Assembly (NCBI GenBank): GCA_905250025.1
Contig: CAJNOJ010000036.1
Coordinates: forward strand, 496,001 to 560,000
Direction of reading: 5' to 3'
DNA length: 64,000 nt
Source: Adineta ricciae
Taxonomy: Eukaryota; Rotifera; Eurotatoria; Adinetida; Adinetidae
How positions within the stretch are numbered: the first letter of the stretch is position 1; each line of letters opens with the position of its first letter. Position numbers and translations under genes: made by a program. The notes beneath the pieces were generated by a model that worked only from the letters and a program-made list of their open reading frames with translations, did not search any database and was not told the DNA's origin. Below, in pieces: positions 44,664-55,567 of the stretch.

Positions 44664-45443
44664 TACTTCAATAGTTTATATTCGTATAGGATAAGCACTA
44701 AAGAATTTCGCTGCTAAGCTCGAATACTCTTAGTCATACATAGCTACGTACCTGACATTGTTTAAAATGAAACAGAAAACATCCAGAAGCGTCGTCTTTG
44801 TTGCACTTTTTTTTGTGTATAATTCTGAAGCCATTTGATGAAGAGACAGTTTGTCACGTTGTAAGTTGTGTTTTTTTCTCTTTTATTCTGTGTCGTTCTT
44901 TCACTATTTCTTCTTTTTTTTCTACGTAAGACTGGGCGGTTTCATCTCCTATCGTCTTGCACACTCCCCTGACGTAACTTTCTTTCTCTCGATTCTTTTG
45001 GAAGGAAGAAAGAAAAGATGAAAACAACTTTCAAGATGTTAATGTTAAAAGTAAAGAAAACAGTCCTGGTTCGATATAGACAAAAACAATCGTCGTTTCA
45101 CATTGCCTTTACAAGAGAAAACACAAGGACAGAAGAAGATATAGGTTTTAATTAATGATGATAGATATAGAAAGGAGAAAAAAAATCATTTGTATGAACA
45201 AGACATGAAGTAAGATTGATTCGATCATTATAATTTCTATAATTAAATCATCTTGCTGTCGTTGTGAACAAAACATATCAGATTATCGACGCACGACTCA
45301 TGGAATTGTTGAAATAACGCGTTCTCTTATAATATATTGACAGATGAAGTCTTTTTTTTTTGAACCTGATGTTCTTTTTTTTTTATTGATGTCAAAACTA
45401 GAATCTCTGTATAGAAAAAGAATTTAACAGTTCAAACACTGAC
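44664..45443. other. Intergenic, no gene seen
   Basis: 780 bp, A/T-rich with long T runs (for example near 45351-45382). Upstream of the C2 protein gene and downstream of the FG-GAP gene. Confidence 0.55.
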
Positions 45444-46802
45444 TTATGAACATGTACTCAAGAGTATGCCTGCCGAATTCTTTCCTGAATTCGCAGATAT
45501 AATATCTAATCGACCGTCCGAATTGAAATCAGCAATCGTAATATCATGTGGATGGGAAACATAACCTGTTGAATAAACTCTCTGTATTTTAAAGTTTCCA
45601 TGACCATTGCCAAGAAATACGCCAATATTGTTTTTACCGTAATTAGCAACAATAATATCAACATTCTTATCATTATTCAAATCCCCAGAAGACACTGAAA
45701 TAGGAGTGGAACCTAATCCTGTGGAAAACGTTTTTCGCTTCTTAAAAGTACCACCTTTATTACCGAGTAGTACACTTATTGTATTTGCTTTGTAATTCGC
45801 GGTTACAAGATCGAATATACCATCTTTATTCAAGTCAACAGCCATTAGCGAGACAGGCATCGAGTCAGTGGGATATGTTGATTGATCACTAAAATGACCG
45901 CTACCATTATTGAGAAATATTCCAGCATTATATGTTCCATTGTTTACAACCGCTATATCAGATCGACCGTCTCTATTAAAATCTTTGATAGCTACTCTGC
46001 AAGGTATTGAGCCGTTGCCCGTGAAGAGCGTTTGATTTAACGTAAAGCTTCCCGAACTGTCTCCAAAGTATACTAGCACAACATGGTTGTTGCTATCAGA
46101 AGCAACCAGATCAAGATTATCATCGTCATCCAAATAGTCAAGAGCAAGATCTAATGGTGTGGAACCAATTCCCGTGGAAAATAATGTTTGAGGCGTTATA
46201 GTTCCGTCTCCATTACCATGGAAAGTTATAACTGTACCTGTACCACTGTTTGCTACGACTATATCCAGTTTTCCGTCTTTATTAATATCACCGATAGCGA
46301 ACGCATTTGGTTGAGTACGAATTCCTCCGGTAGACGACGTCGTTGGACTTTGAAAGCTACCATCGGTATTTCCAAGAAAAGTACTTATCGTACCGTCTTT
46401 AAAATTAGCCACAATCAGATCCGATATAGTATCATTGTTCAAGTCTGCATTGTCAATGTAGAATGGCGAGGCGCCGGTACTCTGAGAAATTATGGGTTCA
46501 AATGACAGCGTGCATATTGGTACTACGTAAAACAAATAAATTAGTTAAAGCTTTCTTGCAAAATTTATGAGAAAGAGATATTTAAAGAAAACGCATACTG
46601 ACATGACGCTAAGTTATCGCCTTTGTTTGGTAAGAACACACTTATTAAAGAAAACAAAATGGTGCCTGATATAGCCAGAGCAGAGAGGAAAACCAGACCT
46701 AATGCTGCTGCTACACTAGGAAAAGTTTAAGATGTTAACTAAAAAACTATTGTGATAAATGTATATAACTTACAACGTCACACTATCGTCTGCAAACGAC
46801 AT
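45444..46802 (-). CDS. Type II membrane protein with seven FG-GAP/VCBS propeller repeats
   Basis: Three exons (46774-46802, 46603-46715, 45444-46522) close in phase to 406 residues. A nine-residue cytosolic head (MSFADDSVT) leads into a membrane segment (VAAALGLVFLSALAISGTIL, about residues 11-36). The rest is extracellular and holds seven repeats of the form D-[LIF]-N-x-D-x-x-x-D-[LI]-[IV]-x-[AV]-N, for example DLNNDTISDLIVAN, DINKDGKLDIVVAN, DFNRDGRSDIAVVN and DFNSDGRLDIISAN. These are calcium-binding FG-GAP/VCBS blades as in integrin-alpha-like and bacterial surface proteins. The regular bacterial-style repeats suggest an acquired propeller joined to a rotifer-made membrane anchor by short introns. 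It lies between the two C2-protein copies. Adhesion or binding is likely, but the ligand is unknown. Confidence 0.85.
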
Positions 46803-47141
46803 TCGTAAACAGTTTGTCGATATATGTTACCAATGCCTAACTGTATATCTATATATGATGGGCTTCAAACAAGCATACAGACATGTATATAACTAAAATT
46901 AATGATCTGATTGTATCTTTTTTTACAAACATAGGTGTATATTTATGTCGTCAGATTCATTTTGTCATAACCAAATCAAACAAATTGAACAATATGAGAA
47001 CGATATAACGACAACAATTATTTTATTGAGAGTTACACTTGTTTAGATCTTTTCCTTCGATCAATATAGCTTACATAGTGAATCAATTCGCAATTAAAAA
47101 TATAGCTAACTACTATGACAATGAACTTTACAATAGGTCGA
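46803..47141. other. Short intergenic spacer
   Basis: 340 bp, AT-rich, upstream of the FG-GAP gene and downstream of C2-protein copy 2. No element recognised. Confidence 0.55.
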
Positions 47142-48480
47142 TCAGACACAAAATAGTCTGTTCGTGACTGTTACGGTACTTGAATGGTCGTCCATGAATT
47201 TTATCAGCTTCTTTACACTTTCCTTTAACAGCGGATCGTTATGATCATAAGTGACAATATTCAAACCAGGAAAGTTGAATATCAACAAGTCTTTTAGATT
47301 ATTCAACAGATTCACATCAGGTGCATATGTTCCAGACCCGTTGTCGAATACCAGTTCCCACTCATCATCACATCGGTCCCAGCCGTATTTTGGTCGAGGA
47401 TGGAATTCACCAGCATAGCGAACATATTCAGAACAATTGGCTAATAATGCATGTTTACTCACAAAATCGGTGAAAAACTGAGCACCTGTTTGACTAAATC
47501 GCCATGTGCGGTCGTCTATGATGTATGTATAGATACATGGCTTGATCTGATTTGTTGTGCGGTCAGTAAAAATGTTCAGCCATAAATCATCAGCATCAAT
47601 AACGAATCCAGCTTCGCTATTTTTCAGCGTTTGACTATGCAATGCTTTATGTGCTAGCTTTATCGTGCTCTGAGATGCTAATGTTAAAGGACAGCTGCCG
47701 AATATTGCTTGTGCAGCTGTATAATCCTTGTTCCAATACTGGCGATCGTGTGGATTGAAAAACGCAGAAATTCGTCGCATTTCTACTTTCCACGTTGAGT
47801 AAACACGATTCGCATTGACCATTGTTAAACGACCAACGGTCAATGAATCGTGACGAAAATATCGACAAGGACCATCGAATGTGTATCGAGGTAGAAGCTT
47901 TGTCTCATCGGACGATGGTATTGAACGAATAGATAAATAAAAAATACCATTGTGTTGACCGAATGGACCTGTAATTTTATGACCTTGTGCGGAACTTTCA
48001 TAATTAATAAGATCAAGAATATCGAAAAAGCCAATATAATTATCGACAGGCTTATCGTCGTCTTTGTCGTAAATCTTAACAGTTAATTTTGCATTGTGAG
48101 GAATATTACGAACAATCCATTCTTCATGATGCCAAGTAGGTGACAATGTGTTGGATACGATAGTTGAGCTAGAAGAAAGTGAACGAATGTTGTTGTTTTT
48201 TTTCGGAGATATAATTCAAAACTTTTACGTGTAGGAAAGTTGGCTGTCGAGTTTAGCAGTAAAATACGGATCTGTGTGTCCGACTAGAAAGGTTTTCGGC
48301 AAATTCTACAATGACAGAAAAACATTAAGAATCTGAAAGCAAACACATTTTCAAAAAACAAACTTTTGCTGAATGAAATTTGATGAACAAATCATAACTA
48401 GCTGGTGGATCACTATATGCCACAAATGTTGTCTGAACCAGTGTTTGTTTCAAACCAAAAGCGACCGAATGTGTGTACAT
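47142..48480 (-). CDS. C2-domain protein of fungal type, copy 2
   Basis: Three exons (48364-48480, 48229-48305, 47142-48168) give 406 residues. Exon 1 starts MYTHSVAFGLKQTL and is exactly 39 codons like copy 1. Exon 2 is 77 nt in both. The C2 part has VGHTDPYFTAKL, LSPTWHHEEWIV and LTVKIYDKDDDKPVDNYIG. The second domain repeats GPCRYFRHDSLTVGRLTM, STWKVEMRRISAFF, WRFSQTGAQFFTDFVSKHAL, NCSEYVRYAGEFHPRPKYGW and WELVFDNGSGTYAPD. Parts of the coding DNA are nearly identical to copy 1 while other parts are diverged, suggesting patchy gene conversion. The first intron uses a weaker GTTTGT donor. Function unknown, as for copy 1. Confidence 0.8.
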
Positions 48481-49234
48481 AGTCATCTCACTACTAACCG
48501 GTTATTGTCGTACGACAATGTTTTCTACATCGTATATATACAAGGTAACATTTCCGTTTTTTCTCTTATTGTAATTAGATTCTTTATCGTAGTTCCTTTC
48601 ATTCTGTTTATAGTCACTACCCAACTGACGTTTTATGTAGAAAAAAAACCTGACTAATTTCTCAAAATCATTATAAATGCGGCACTCACCCACTTTTTTC
48701 AGTCGTATGATCGTGAATTAAAACTTTAATTTTACAATATAAATAATAATTTCGTCAGTAATTTAAAATACTATTATCACGTTCACTCAGCATTTAGTCG
48801 AAAGCACTTCAAAACTTATATCTTCCTAACAATTCAAGTAACCAACAAAAGAGGTGTATATCATTTCTTCGAATGTTGCACCTTGTGTTACTGTACACTT
48901 CATGACAAGAAAAAAGTTTAGATGAAAGTCGACTATAACACACGAAGACCTTTAATTCATCTCTGCAAACTAATTTCGATTATCTATGAGAGAAAAATAA
49001 GTCTATTTTCTTAGTTACAAGATGAAAAAAGCATTTATCGAAACCGTTCTTTGTCTTTACATTCCACGTGATCAATGCGTTTCGAAGGCGAAAACAAACG
49101 CTTCGTAATCTCGTACATACGTGTGCGTTATGTTTTTCTTTCTGTATCACAAGTATGTATAATAACAAATCCAACCTGGGAAGTTTTCATCTTATTTAAG
49201 TTTTGTCAACTCTCACCAATCCGTTATAACGACA
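48481..49234. other. Divergent intergenic region
   Basis: 750 bp between C2-protein copy 2 (minus) and the CCCH gene (plus), presumably with both promoters. No conserved element was identified. Confidence 0.5.
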
Positions 49235-50080
49235 ATGGATGATTTATCTAAACAAATTGCTGGAATCACACTCGAACAAGAATCCAATGACGATCAATCC
49301 GAAGCCAATGATTTCTATGAAACAAGACGAGTATCGAGAAACGTCAATTTTGCACGCTTAGAAAAAGGTCTCCTTCTATTTATCTATATTCATGAAACAA
49401 CGAAGTATACACTTCACTTGGAAACAACATTGTGGGATCGTCGTGCATGTTTCAATGTGATAAACAGCGGAAATTGCTCGAAACCCCGTGATCAATGCCG
49501 TCGAGAGCATGAAATTCTCTATCGCCAACCAAATTTGTGTATGTTCTGGTATACGCAATCATGCAAACACAACAACTGTCGATATTCTCATCGTTTCGAA
49601 AACTTATCTCAATATCATCATTATATTTTCACGAATACGGACAATATGATATTTAAATTGATTCGATTTGTTCGAAATTTTGCCGGACATTACATCGATT
49701 CTGCAATCGAAGATGCCACTGATGTTCAAGAACTTCAAAGAGAAGTTGTGGTGTTAATGACACATCTTGTACATAGTCTGAGTCGAAAACGAGACAATTC
49801 GATTGAGCATTTGAATCTGTTTCTTGAAGCAACTACAATCAAACAAATGATTTCCATAGGGGATCTGTTACAAAAACTCGAAAAACCGTACAGAGTACCG
49901 GAGATCTTTTTCCAATCGAGTATAAATTTTACAACACATTGGTACAAATGTGGAAGTAGCAAACGTTCGATTGATTTCAAACAAATATCTCCTGAGTGTC
50001 AAACATATTTCAATAACATCTTTGTTGGATTTTACCACGGTCGACTTCGGTCACGCGGTGCGTCAGCAGCGTGGGATTGA
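49235..50080 (+). CDS. CCCH-type zinc-finger protein
   Basis: Single exon, 281 residues. Two tandem CCCH fingers are clear: CFNVINSGNCSKPRDQCRREH (C-x8-C-x6-C-x3-H, about residues 72-92) and CMFWYTQSCKHNNCRYSH (C-x7-C-x4-C-x3-H, about 102-119). Such fingers bind RNA, often AU-rich or splice-site sequence. The head is acidic (EQESNDDQSEAND). The C-terminal half is helical without a known domain and ends SRGASAAWD. The two-finger, short-linker layout recalls U2AF35, but the intervening UHM/RRM is absent, so a splicing role is only a guess. Convergent with the F-box gene, 73 bp away. Confidence 0.78.
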   Translation: MDDLSKQIAGITLEQESNDDQSEANDFYETRRVSRNVNFARLEKGLLLFIYIHETTKYTLHLETTLWDRRACFNVINSGNCSKPRDQCRREHEILYRQPNLCMFWYTQSCKHNNCRYSHRFENLSQYHHYIFTNTDNMIFKLIRFVRNFAGHYIDSAIEDATDVQELQREVVVLMTHLVHSLSRKRDNSIEHLNLFLEATTIKQMISIGDLLQKLEKPYRVPEIFFQSSINFTTHWYKCGSSKRSIDFKQISPECQTYFNNIFVGFYHGRLRSRGASAAWD

Positions 50081-50153
50081 TCGTCATACAACGATTCAAT
50101 ATACCGGATTTTTTCATATGACAATAATTTATTTGAAAAGAAATACAGTAACA

Positions 50154-51836
50154 TTATTGTCTGTTTGTAGAAGTAGTTGCTCGATCTAGCCAAATGCTCA
50201 ATACTGAATTTTCATACTTTAATGTTGAACTCGGCCTTGTCTCTGCCAACCAATTCGATAAATCTATCTTTAGATCTTCTGCACTAAAAGCTTCAAATGT
50301 AATACTCCATAAATATACCATTTGTTCAATAAGCAGTTTCATATCCTGAATACTGTTCGTCGTCACTTGGAAATGTCTGACATGATGTGGTACTAATGAA
50401 CAGATAGTTTCGGCACTGATTTCCGAGTTATCGATTACTAGGGATTGTAGATGTGACGTCTGGTCGAAGAAGTGCGTGATATGAAGAAGTTGATCGAAAT
50501 CATATTTGATACTTAAATTGAGCCTAATAGTCAAGTTAACAATGTGTGATAGATTAATGAACGAGGAGAGAAATTCAACAGAATTCATCGGCCATTCATC
50601 ATCGATGTCGATCAACAGTTTAGTAAGATTCCGAAAATATGGATAGATTGCCGCTTGATTACCGTCGTCCTTATCGCCAGCCATGAGCTTTGTTAAATTC
50701 AGTTGCATTTCGTTAATATTGTCGGTCATTGATATGTCCTGGGAAAAATACGAATAGGTCGAATAGGAAAGCTTATCTTTGTTTGCAAATAATTTCACAT
50801 TTGATTTGCATATAGGTAACGAATACAGACAGTAACTCGAAGAGCTCTTGAAATAGTAACAAGTTACAAACCATTGCTTAACTTCAAGCCAGAATGCCGT
50901 TCGAAAGGATGCGATCAATTTTTGAATTTCACTCGAATCATTCAGAAGAAGTGGCGCCTCACCGGGTAGCCCAAACTCAAATTTAGTTAATTTAAGTAGG
51001 TTTTTTTTAATCAAATTCTCCCAGAACAAACCATCACATAACTGCGAACCTCCAATGATACGGAAATGTTCTAATGAAGGTACTACTGACAATAATGATT
51101 CACAGCCATTCATATCCAATTCACTATCATTTAATGTGAGTGAAATTAATTGTGTGTACGCCATTGACAAGTCGGTATCACGATTGATTGCAACGATACA
51201 ATCTTGAAGGACGATTTTCTTCAATTGTAATGCGCTTGAGAGGATTGTACAAAGCTGTGTGAAACCTATGCTTTGAGACATTGTTAAAGATTGAAGCAGG
51301 CACTCTTTTGACCATGATATTTGGTTGATATTATCAGTAGAAAGATCAAACGTTAGCGAGCGAAGCTTTGGACCGGAAATAATGGAAGAGAGTAACGACA
51401 ATGTTTCGAAATTTTGAAAATTACTGTTTGAAAAGGTGACTGATAGAGATGAAAGCGTGCTTAGAGCCTGCAAGATGGTGTGAAAATCCTGATAATCGAT
51501 CTTTAAGAGTATCAGTGATCGTAATCGTGTCATTTGTTGGAATGGAAACGAAGAGAGAAAACATTTGATTTGATCCACAGTTTGATTTTCGTTGGACAAA
51601 GTTAATGAGACGATATGTCCAGGATGAATCGAGCGACATATTGAACGAAAGTTTGGTTTAGACACAGATCGAAAATCAAGTTGATAGTGATTGTAGGTTT
51701 GAGCAATTGAATAGAATCGTCTGCATGTAAGCCTAAATGAGAATAGAATGGTTTGATTGTCCAAGATGCCTAAAATACGATAAAGAAGTTCATTGGGAAG
51801 TGTGCTGAGTGTGAAGCTGTGGCTGTTGCTCGTCAT
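50154..51836 (-). CDS. F-box protein with degenerate leucine-rich repeats, 1
   Basis: Intronless, 560 residues from the ATG at 51836 (MTSNSHSFTL). The F-box is at residues about 10-50 (LSTLPNELLYRILGILDNQ... RLTCRRFYSIAQTYNHY), the motif that binds Skp1 in SCF ubiquitin ligases. The remainder has leucine-rich stretches spaced like LRRs (for example LRSLILLKIDYQDF, LISLTLNDSELDMNGCESLL, LQSLVIDNSEISAETICSL) that would recruit substrate. F-box genes of this form are expanded in bdelloids. The next minus-strand gene is another of the same build. An upstream in-frame TTG is not used. Confidence 0.82.
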   Translation of the reverse strand: MTSNSHSFTLSTLPNELLYRILGILDNQTILFSFRLTCRRFYSIAQTYNHYQLDFRSVSKPNFRSICRSIHPGHIVSLTLSNENQTVDQIKCFLSSFPFQQMTRLRSLILLKIDYQDFHTILQALSTLSSLSVTFSNSNFQNFETLSLLSSIISGPKLRSLTFDLSTDNINQISWSKECLLQSLTMSQSIGFTQLCTILSSALQLKKIVLQDCIVAINRDTDLSMAYTQLISLTLNDSELDMNGCESLLSVVPSLEHFRIIGGSQLCDGLFWENLIKKNLLKLTKFEFGLPGEAPLLLNDSSEIQKLIASFRTAFWLEVKQWFVTCYYFKSSSSYCLYSLPICKSNVKLFANKDKLSYSTYSYFSQDISMTDNINEMQLNLTKLMAGDKDDGNQAAIYPYFRNLTKLLIDIDDEWPMNSVEFLSSFINLSHIVNLTIRLNLSIKYDFDQLLHITHFFDQTSHLQSLVIDNSEISAETICSLVPHHVRHFQVTTNSIQDMKLLIEQMVYLWSITFEAFSAEDLKIDLSNWLAETRPSSTLKYENSVLSIWLDRATTSTNRQ

Positions 51837-52570
51837 AATGTAATTCAAAACGTGTTTTTTTGTCTAGTTGCAAAGTTTATTATGAAAAGAAAACAAGAAA
51901 AAACACGATTTTTCTCTTTCGTTCTGTACAAAGATAAATCAGAGTACTGACAAATAAAAAGAGAAAGTTGCGTAGAGCAATTGTATTTTTATGAGAACTG
52001 CGCACATGCTTGTATAAATATCAAGATGTAAGAGACGAGATAATGGTTTTTCACTTGCCTGTGTATCAGATATAAATATCATTGTTCAGTGAATTCAACT
52101 TCATACCTTTTCCCATCCATCACTTCCGCCATCGTTTTTGAATTGACGCCAACAAATGATTTCATTTGCGTCAGTATTCCACTATTTTCGGCTCTTTATA
52201 TTTCCTTCTTTCTCTTCTCTCTCTCTCTCTCTTTCATCCATTCATATCTCAACATAAGATGGCCTATACGCATACCTCGTGGTTGCGTACTGCGCTGGAA
52301 AAAGTTTACGTTTCCAAGACAGGATTGTGCTTTCTATTGAAATCCTTTCTCTTTCATTCCGTCGACGATTGCGACACCCACACCCACCCTCGAATAGTAC
52401 ATATTTCTTCCATCAGATTCACGATACCTGAGCGATCTTCCATCCTATATCCAATATGTATTCCTCATCACGCTTAACAGACACGCAAAACACTTCATTC
52501 TGTGTATTTCGCTTTTATTTTCATTCTGTCATATCACACACGGACAGGACATTTCCTCGCTATCATATCA
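51837..52570. other. Intergenic, no gene seen
   Basis: 730 bp with CT-rich sequence around 52209-52241. Overlapping plus-strand frames at 52089-52719 have no domains and continue as antisense of the second F-box gene. Confidence 0.55.
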
Positions 52571-54553
52571 TCATCCGTCCAAAAACAAGTGTCGAAATGA
52601 TGATCTCACGAACTGAGACCACTTGTTCACATCGATCGACGAAGATTTCGATCGATCTGATGCACTTAATCGTTTCAACTTCACTTTTCCGTCGATCCAG
52701 ATTTGTACACGTGACATAAACCGCGGGTCTCGTCGAATCAAATATCGCGATGGAAGATGTTCTCTCAGCCATCCAATTAGGTCATCTTTCCAACAAAGTG
52801 ATGACGATGATGACAAACGACTGACATCATCTTTGTCCTCTTCACATTCAACAATCAACAAACGTAGAATAGGAACTTTTGCAATGATATCCACGATACT
52901 GATTCGACTTTTCACTGCGATCAAAAGAACTTCACATCCCGCCATCATGGACGTTGACGACGAGTCGACGATCGTCGAGCATTCTTCTTTCGAATGATAG
53001 TATCGTCGATCGACTCGACTATTCAGTAAGTCAATTCGTCGAATCAACTGTTTCACTTTGATTTGAAATAATCTTGTCGAGAAACAATTAGTCATCAACG
53101 ATTCGCATCGAAATGAGCGGAGACAAGTTTGTGCACGACATCGATCGAATATAGTTTGCAATTGATCATAAGCGGATAATTTGTAAATACAAACATTCAA
53201 TGATTTCAAATGGTCGAACGATGCAAAATGGAATAAGAAATGATCGTCGACGAATGGAAGACAAATGTTCAGAAAAGTGATATGACGAAAGCGTACAGGA
53301 AATAAATAAAAACTAGCCAATGCTATTGTTTCAATGTTTGCACAATCCACTATTTTCACTCTGTCATATAATAAATACTGCTCATCTTCACGCTGGTGTC
53401 GGTAGAGAGAAGGAAGCGTCGATCTTGTTGATAACTTATCTGTAAAATCAAAATCATGAAAGGCGTAAGGCAGTGTATATAATGTTACACATTTGTACGG
53501 ATCTGATTGATTCCAATGACATCGAACGTACCAACTATGGTCAGTGCACCAATATGCACTTTCATAAGTTGCCAAAAGTTTTGCAACAATATCATCAATA
53601 TCTTCATGATCTTCACGGTAATCCATTTTCATCTTCATCTCGAATCTGTTCAGTTGACCGAGATTTGTTGCGATCAAATCTTGCCAATTATTTCCGTCGA
53701 GATGCAGCCGTAAGGTTGTGATTGTGAGATGATTAAGATTGGGAAGATGTTCGAATAGTGCCACTAACGATTGCAATGATCCACCATAGATCAGTGTCAT
53801 TCTTGTCAGTGATGAACTCGTCGATGTCATATGATCATTGGATGAATATGAATAGATTGTGGTGCGGAGACGGTGAAGATGAGGTGTACAATAGAGAAGA
53901 TGAGAAAGACAATGTAAATTGTGAGAAATATTGTTCAGAGAAAGATGTTCCATTGATGAAGATGATGGAAGAAGCGAGAGAGTATCGTCATTTATCTGAA
54001 CACCATCCAGATGACAGTGTCGAAGTTTGGACAAATTCCAAATGTGAGCCCAGAAATGGTTTATTTTGTCTCTCATGTCATGCGTTTCATTGTTGTTGTT
54101 TGTCCAATAATGATATTTGCTGAGAATGGTTAAATGAGTGAGACAAGCGAGAGAGTGGCATTGCCAGACGATGTCATACTGGAGATCGAACGAAGAGATG
54201 TTCGAAAGTGAAAGCGATCGTAGATGAACGAATTGGTTAAGAGTCAAAATGATCGACGAATGCGGATGGTTACGAAGGCGAAGAAGTAGAAGAGGGAGAT
54301 GAGGTGTTTCATCATCATCTGACAGATCGAGCGAAGTCAGTCGATCGATAATTGATGGAAGATATCGATGAGTAAGATCATCGAAATCTGCTTTTGAAAT
54401 GGATCGCAGATCGAGTGAATGAGATTGAAAATGATAGAAAATCAAATGATTGAAACGAATATTCAAATTGAAAAATGCTCGAAGAAGATCCACAGAATGA
54501 ATATAAGTGAATAGATCGAGAAGTAATTCATTGGCTAATAGTTCTAGGTGCAT
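52571..54553 (-). CDS. F-box protein with degenerate leucine-rich repeats, 2
   Basis: Intronless, 660 residues from the ATG at 54553. The F-box starts at once (MHLELLANELLLDLFTYIHSVDLLRAFFNLNIRFNHLI), then come LRR-like leucine-rich segments rich in Ser and His (SLDLSDDDETPHLPLLLL, LRHCHLDGVQINDDTLSLL, HLSLNNISHNLHCL, LNHLTITTLRLHLDG). An Asp/Glu-rich stretch occurs near KMKMDYREDHEDIDD. It likely acts as an SCF substrate adaptor like its neighbour. Sequence similarity to F-box protein 1 is limited to layout (SKADFDDL against SKPNFRSI after the F-box), so they are old paralogues. Tandem F-box genes fit local duplication. Confidence 0.8.
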   Translation of the reverse strand: MHLELLANELLLDLFTYIHSVDLLRAFFNLNIRFNHLIFYHFQSHSLDLRSISKADFDDLTHRYLPSIIDRLTSLDLSDDDETPHLPLLLLRLRNHPHSSIILTLNQFVHLRSLSLSNISSFDLQYDIVWQCHSLACLTHLTILSKYHYWTNNNNETHDMRDKINHFWAHIWNLSKLRHCHLDGVQINDDTLSLLPSSSSMEHLSLNNISHNLHCLSHLLYCTPHLHRLRTTIYSYSSNDHMTSTSSSLTRMTLIYGGSLQSLVALFEHLPNLNHLTITTLRLHLDGNNWQDLIATNLGQLNRFEMKMKMDYREDHEDIDDIVAKLLATYESAYWCTDHSWYVRCHWNQSDPYKCVTLYTLPYAFHDFDFTDKLSTRSTLPSLYRHQREDEQYLLYDRVKIVDCANIETIALASFYLFPVRFRHITFLNICLPFVDDHFLFHFASFDHLKSLNVCIYKLSAYDQLQTIFDRCRAQTCLRSFRCESLMTNCFSTRLFQIKVKQLIRRIDLLNSRVDRRYYHSKEECSTIVDSSSTSMMAGCEVLLIAVKSRISIVDIIAKVPILRLLIVECEEDKDDVSRLSSSSSLCWKDDLIGWLREHLPSRYLIRRDPRFMSRVQIWIDGKVKLKRLSASDRSKSSSIDVNKWSQFVRSSFRHLFLDG

Positions 54554-55567
54554 ATTTTGAATTATTTTGTACTTGATTCGAGAAAGGATTAGATTGAGAG
54601 TTTAAAATATTTGATTTGTTTTTCTTTTGTAGCGATGTAAAAGCTTGAGTGTGAATCCTATTGAAGTATGCCTATTGATGTGTGACAGAATTTTTTTCGT
54701 TCTCTCTTTTCACAACGTTCGAAAATCGATATTAAGAGACACATGCTATTGTGTCTTCGTCTTTGGCCTCTCTTTGTAAATTATATATTAGATTTACTGT
54801 CAATCAGTACATAGCGATAGCAAAATGTTGTGCTGCAATTTGCATCGAAATGTCCTTCGGATAAATTGAACATTTGGATAATTTGGAAAGTAGTGTTCAG
54901 AATAGGTGGACATGATAGTAGGTTTTTCGTTTTGTACTCTGAGACCAATTCGTGAGTCAATTCGATTCGCTGTTCTCGTTTTACATACTCGGTTCGAGGA
55001 ATGATGACGTATATAGACAGCACAGAGGAAGAAAGAGAATCTTTTTTTGCTATGTCATGCCTCGCCATCATGATAAAGGAGAAAAGGTTAGAATAAATGC
55101 AAAAATTCAATGCACGTTTTGCGCTCGTCAGCAATCTTTTTAACGTACTGTTTTAAAGAATTTATTGGAAGGTGAAGTACAATTATTTTCGTCATCATAT
55201 CGGTTAGAGTGAACCAGAGTTTCTAAATATCAACTTCCTAATATGCGTCTAACTGGCTATCAGTTTTCCTGTGAAACGATATGACCTCGTTCGTCGCTGT
55301 TCCTCTCTATGTATATACGTGTGTATCCAGTTTTAATGGATAAATCTTCGTCTATTTTCTTTTCTTCTTTCATTTCATCTCCCAGGTGTTCTCAATAGTT
55401 TCTAACCGCTAAACACTAGAGGTTAGTGACCACTTCACCACTTCGTTCTTTGGGTTCGCTCTCCAAGCAAATTTGACAACTTCGTAATGTAAAAAGAATA
55501 GCTGTGTGCTGTGTTGTGGATCTAAGCATAAAACTTTGAATATACATTGCTGACTTCTTTTGTAGAC
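54554..55567. other. Divergent intergenic region
   Basis: 1 kb between the second F-box gene (minus) and the epimerase-like gene (plus). A minus-strand frame of 117 codons at 54781-55134 has no recognisable domain. An acceptor-like cttttgtag at 55557-55565 just before the next ATG suggests a 5' UTR intron. Confidence 0.5.

Noticed and set aside
54781..55134. Minus-strand open frame of 117 codons
   Set aside because: No known domain and no neighbour support; kept only as a remark on the spacer.
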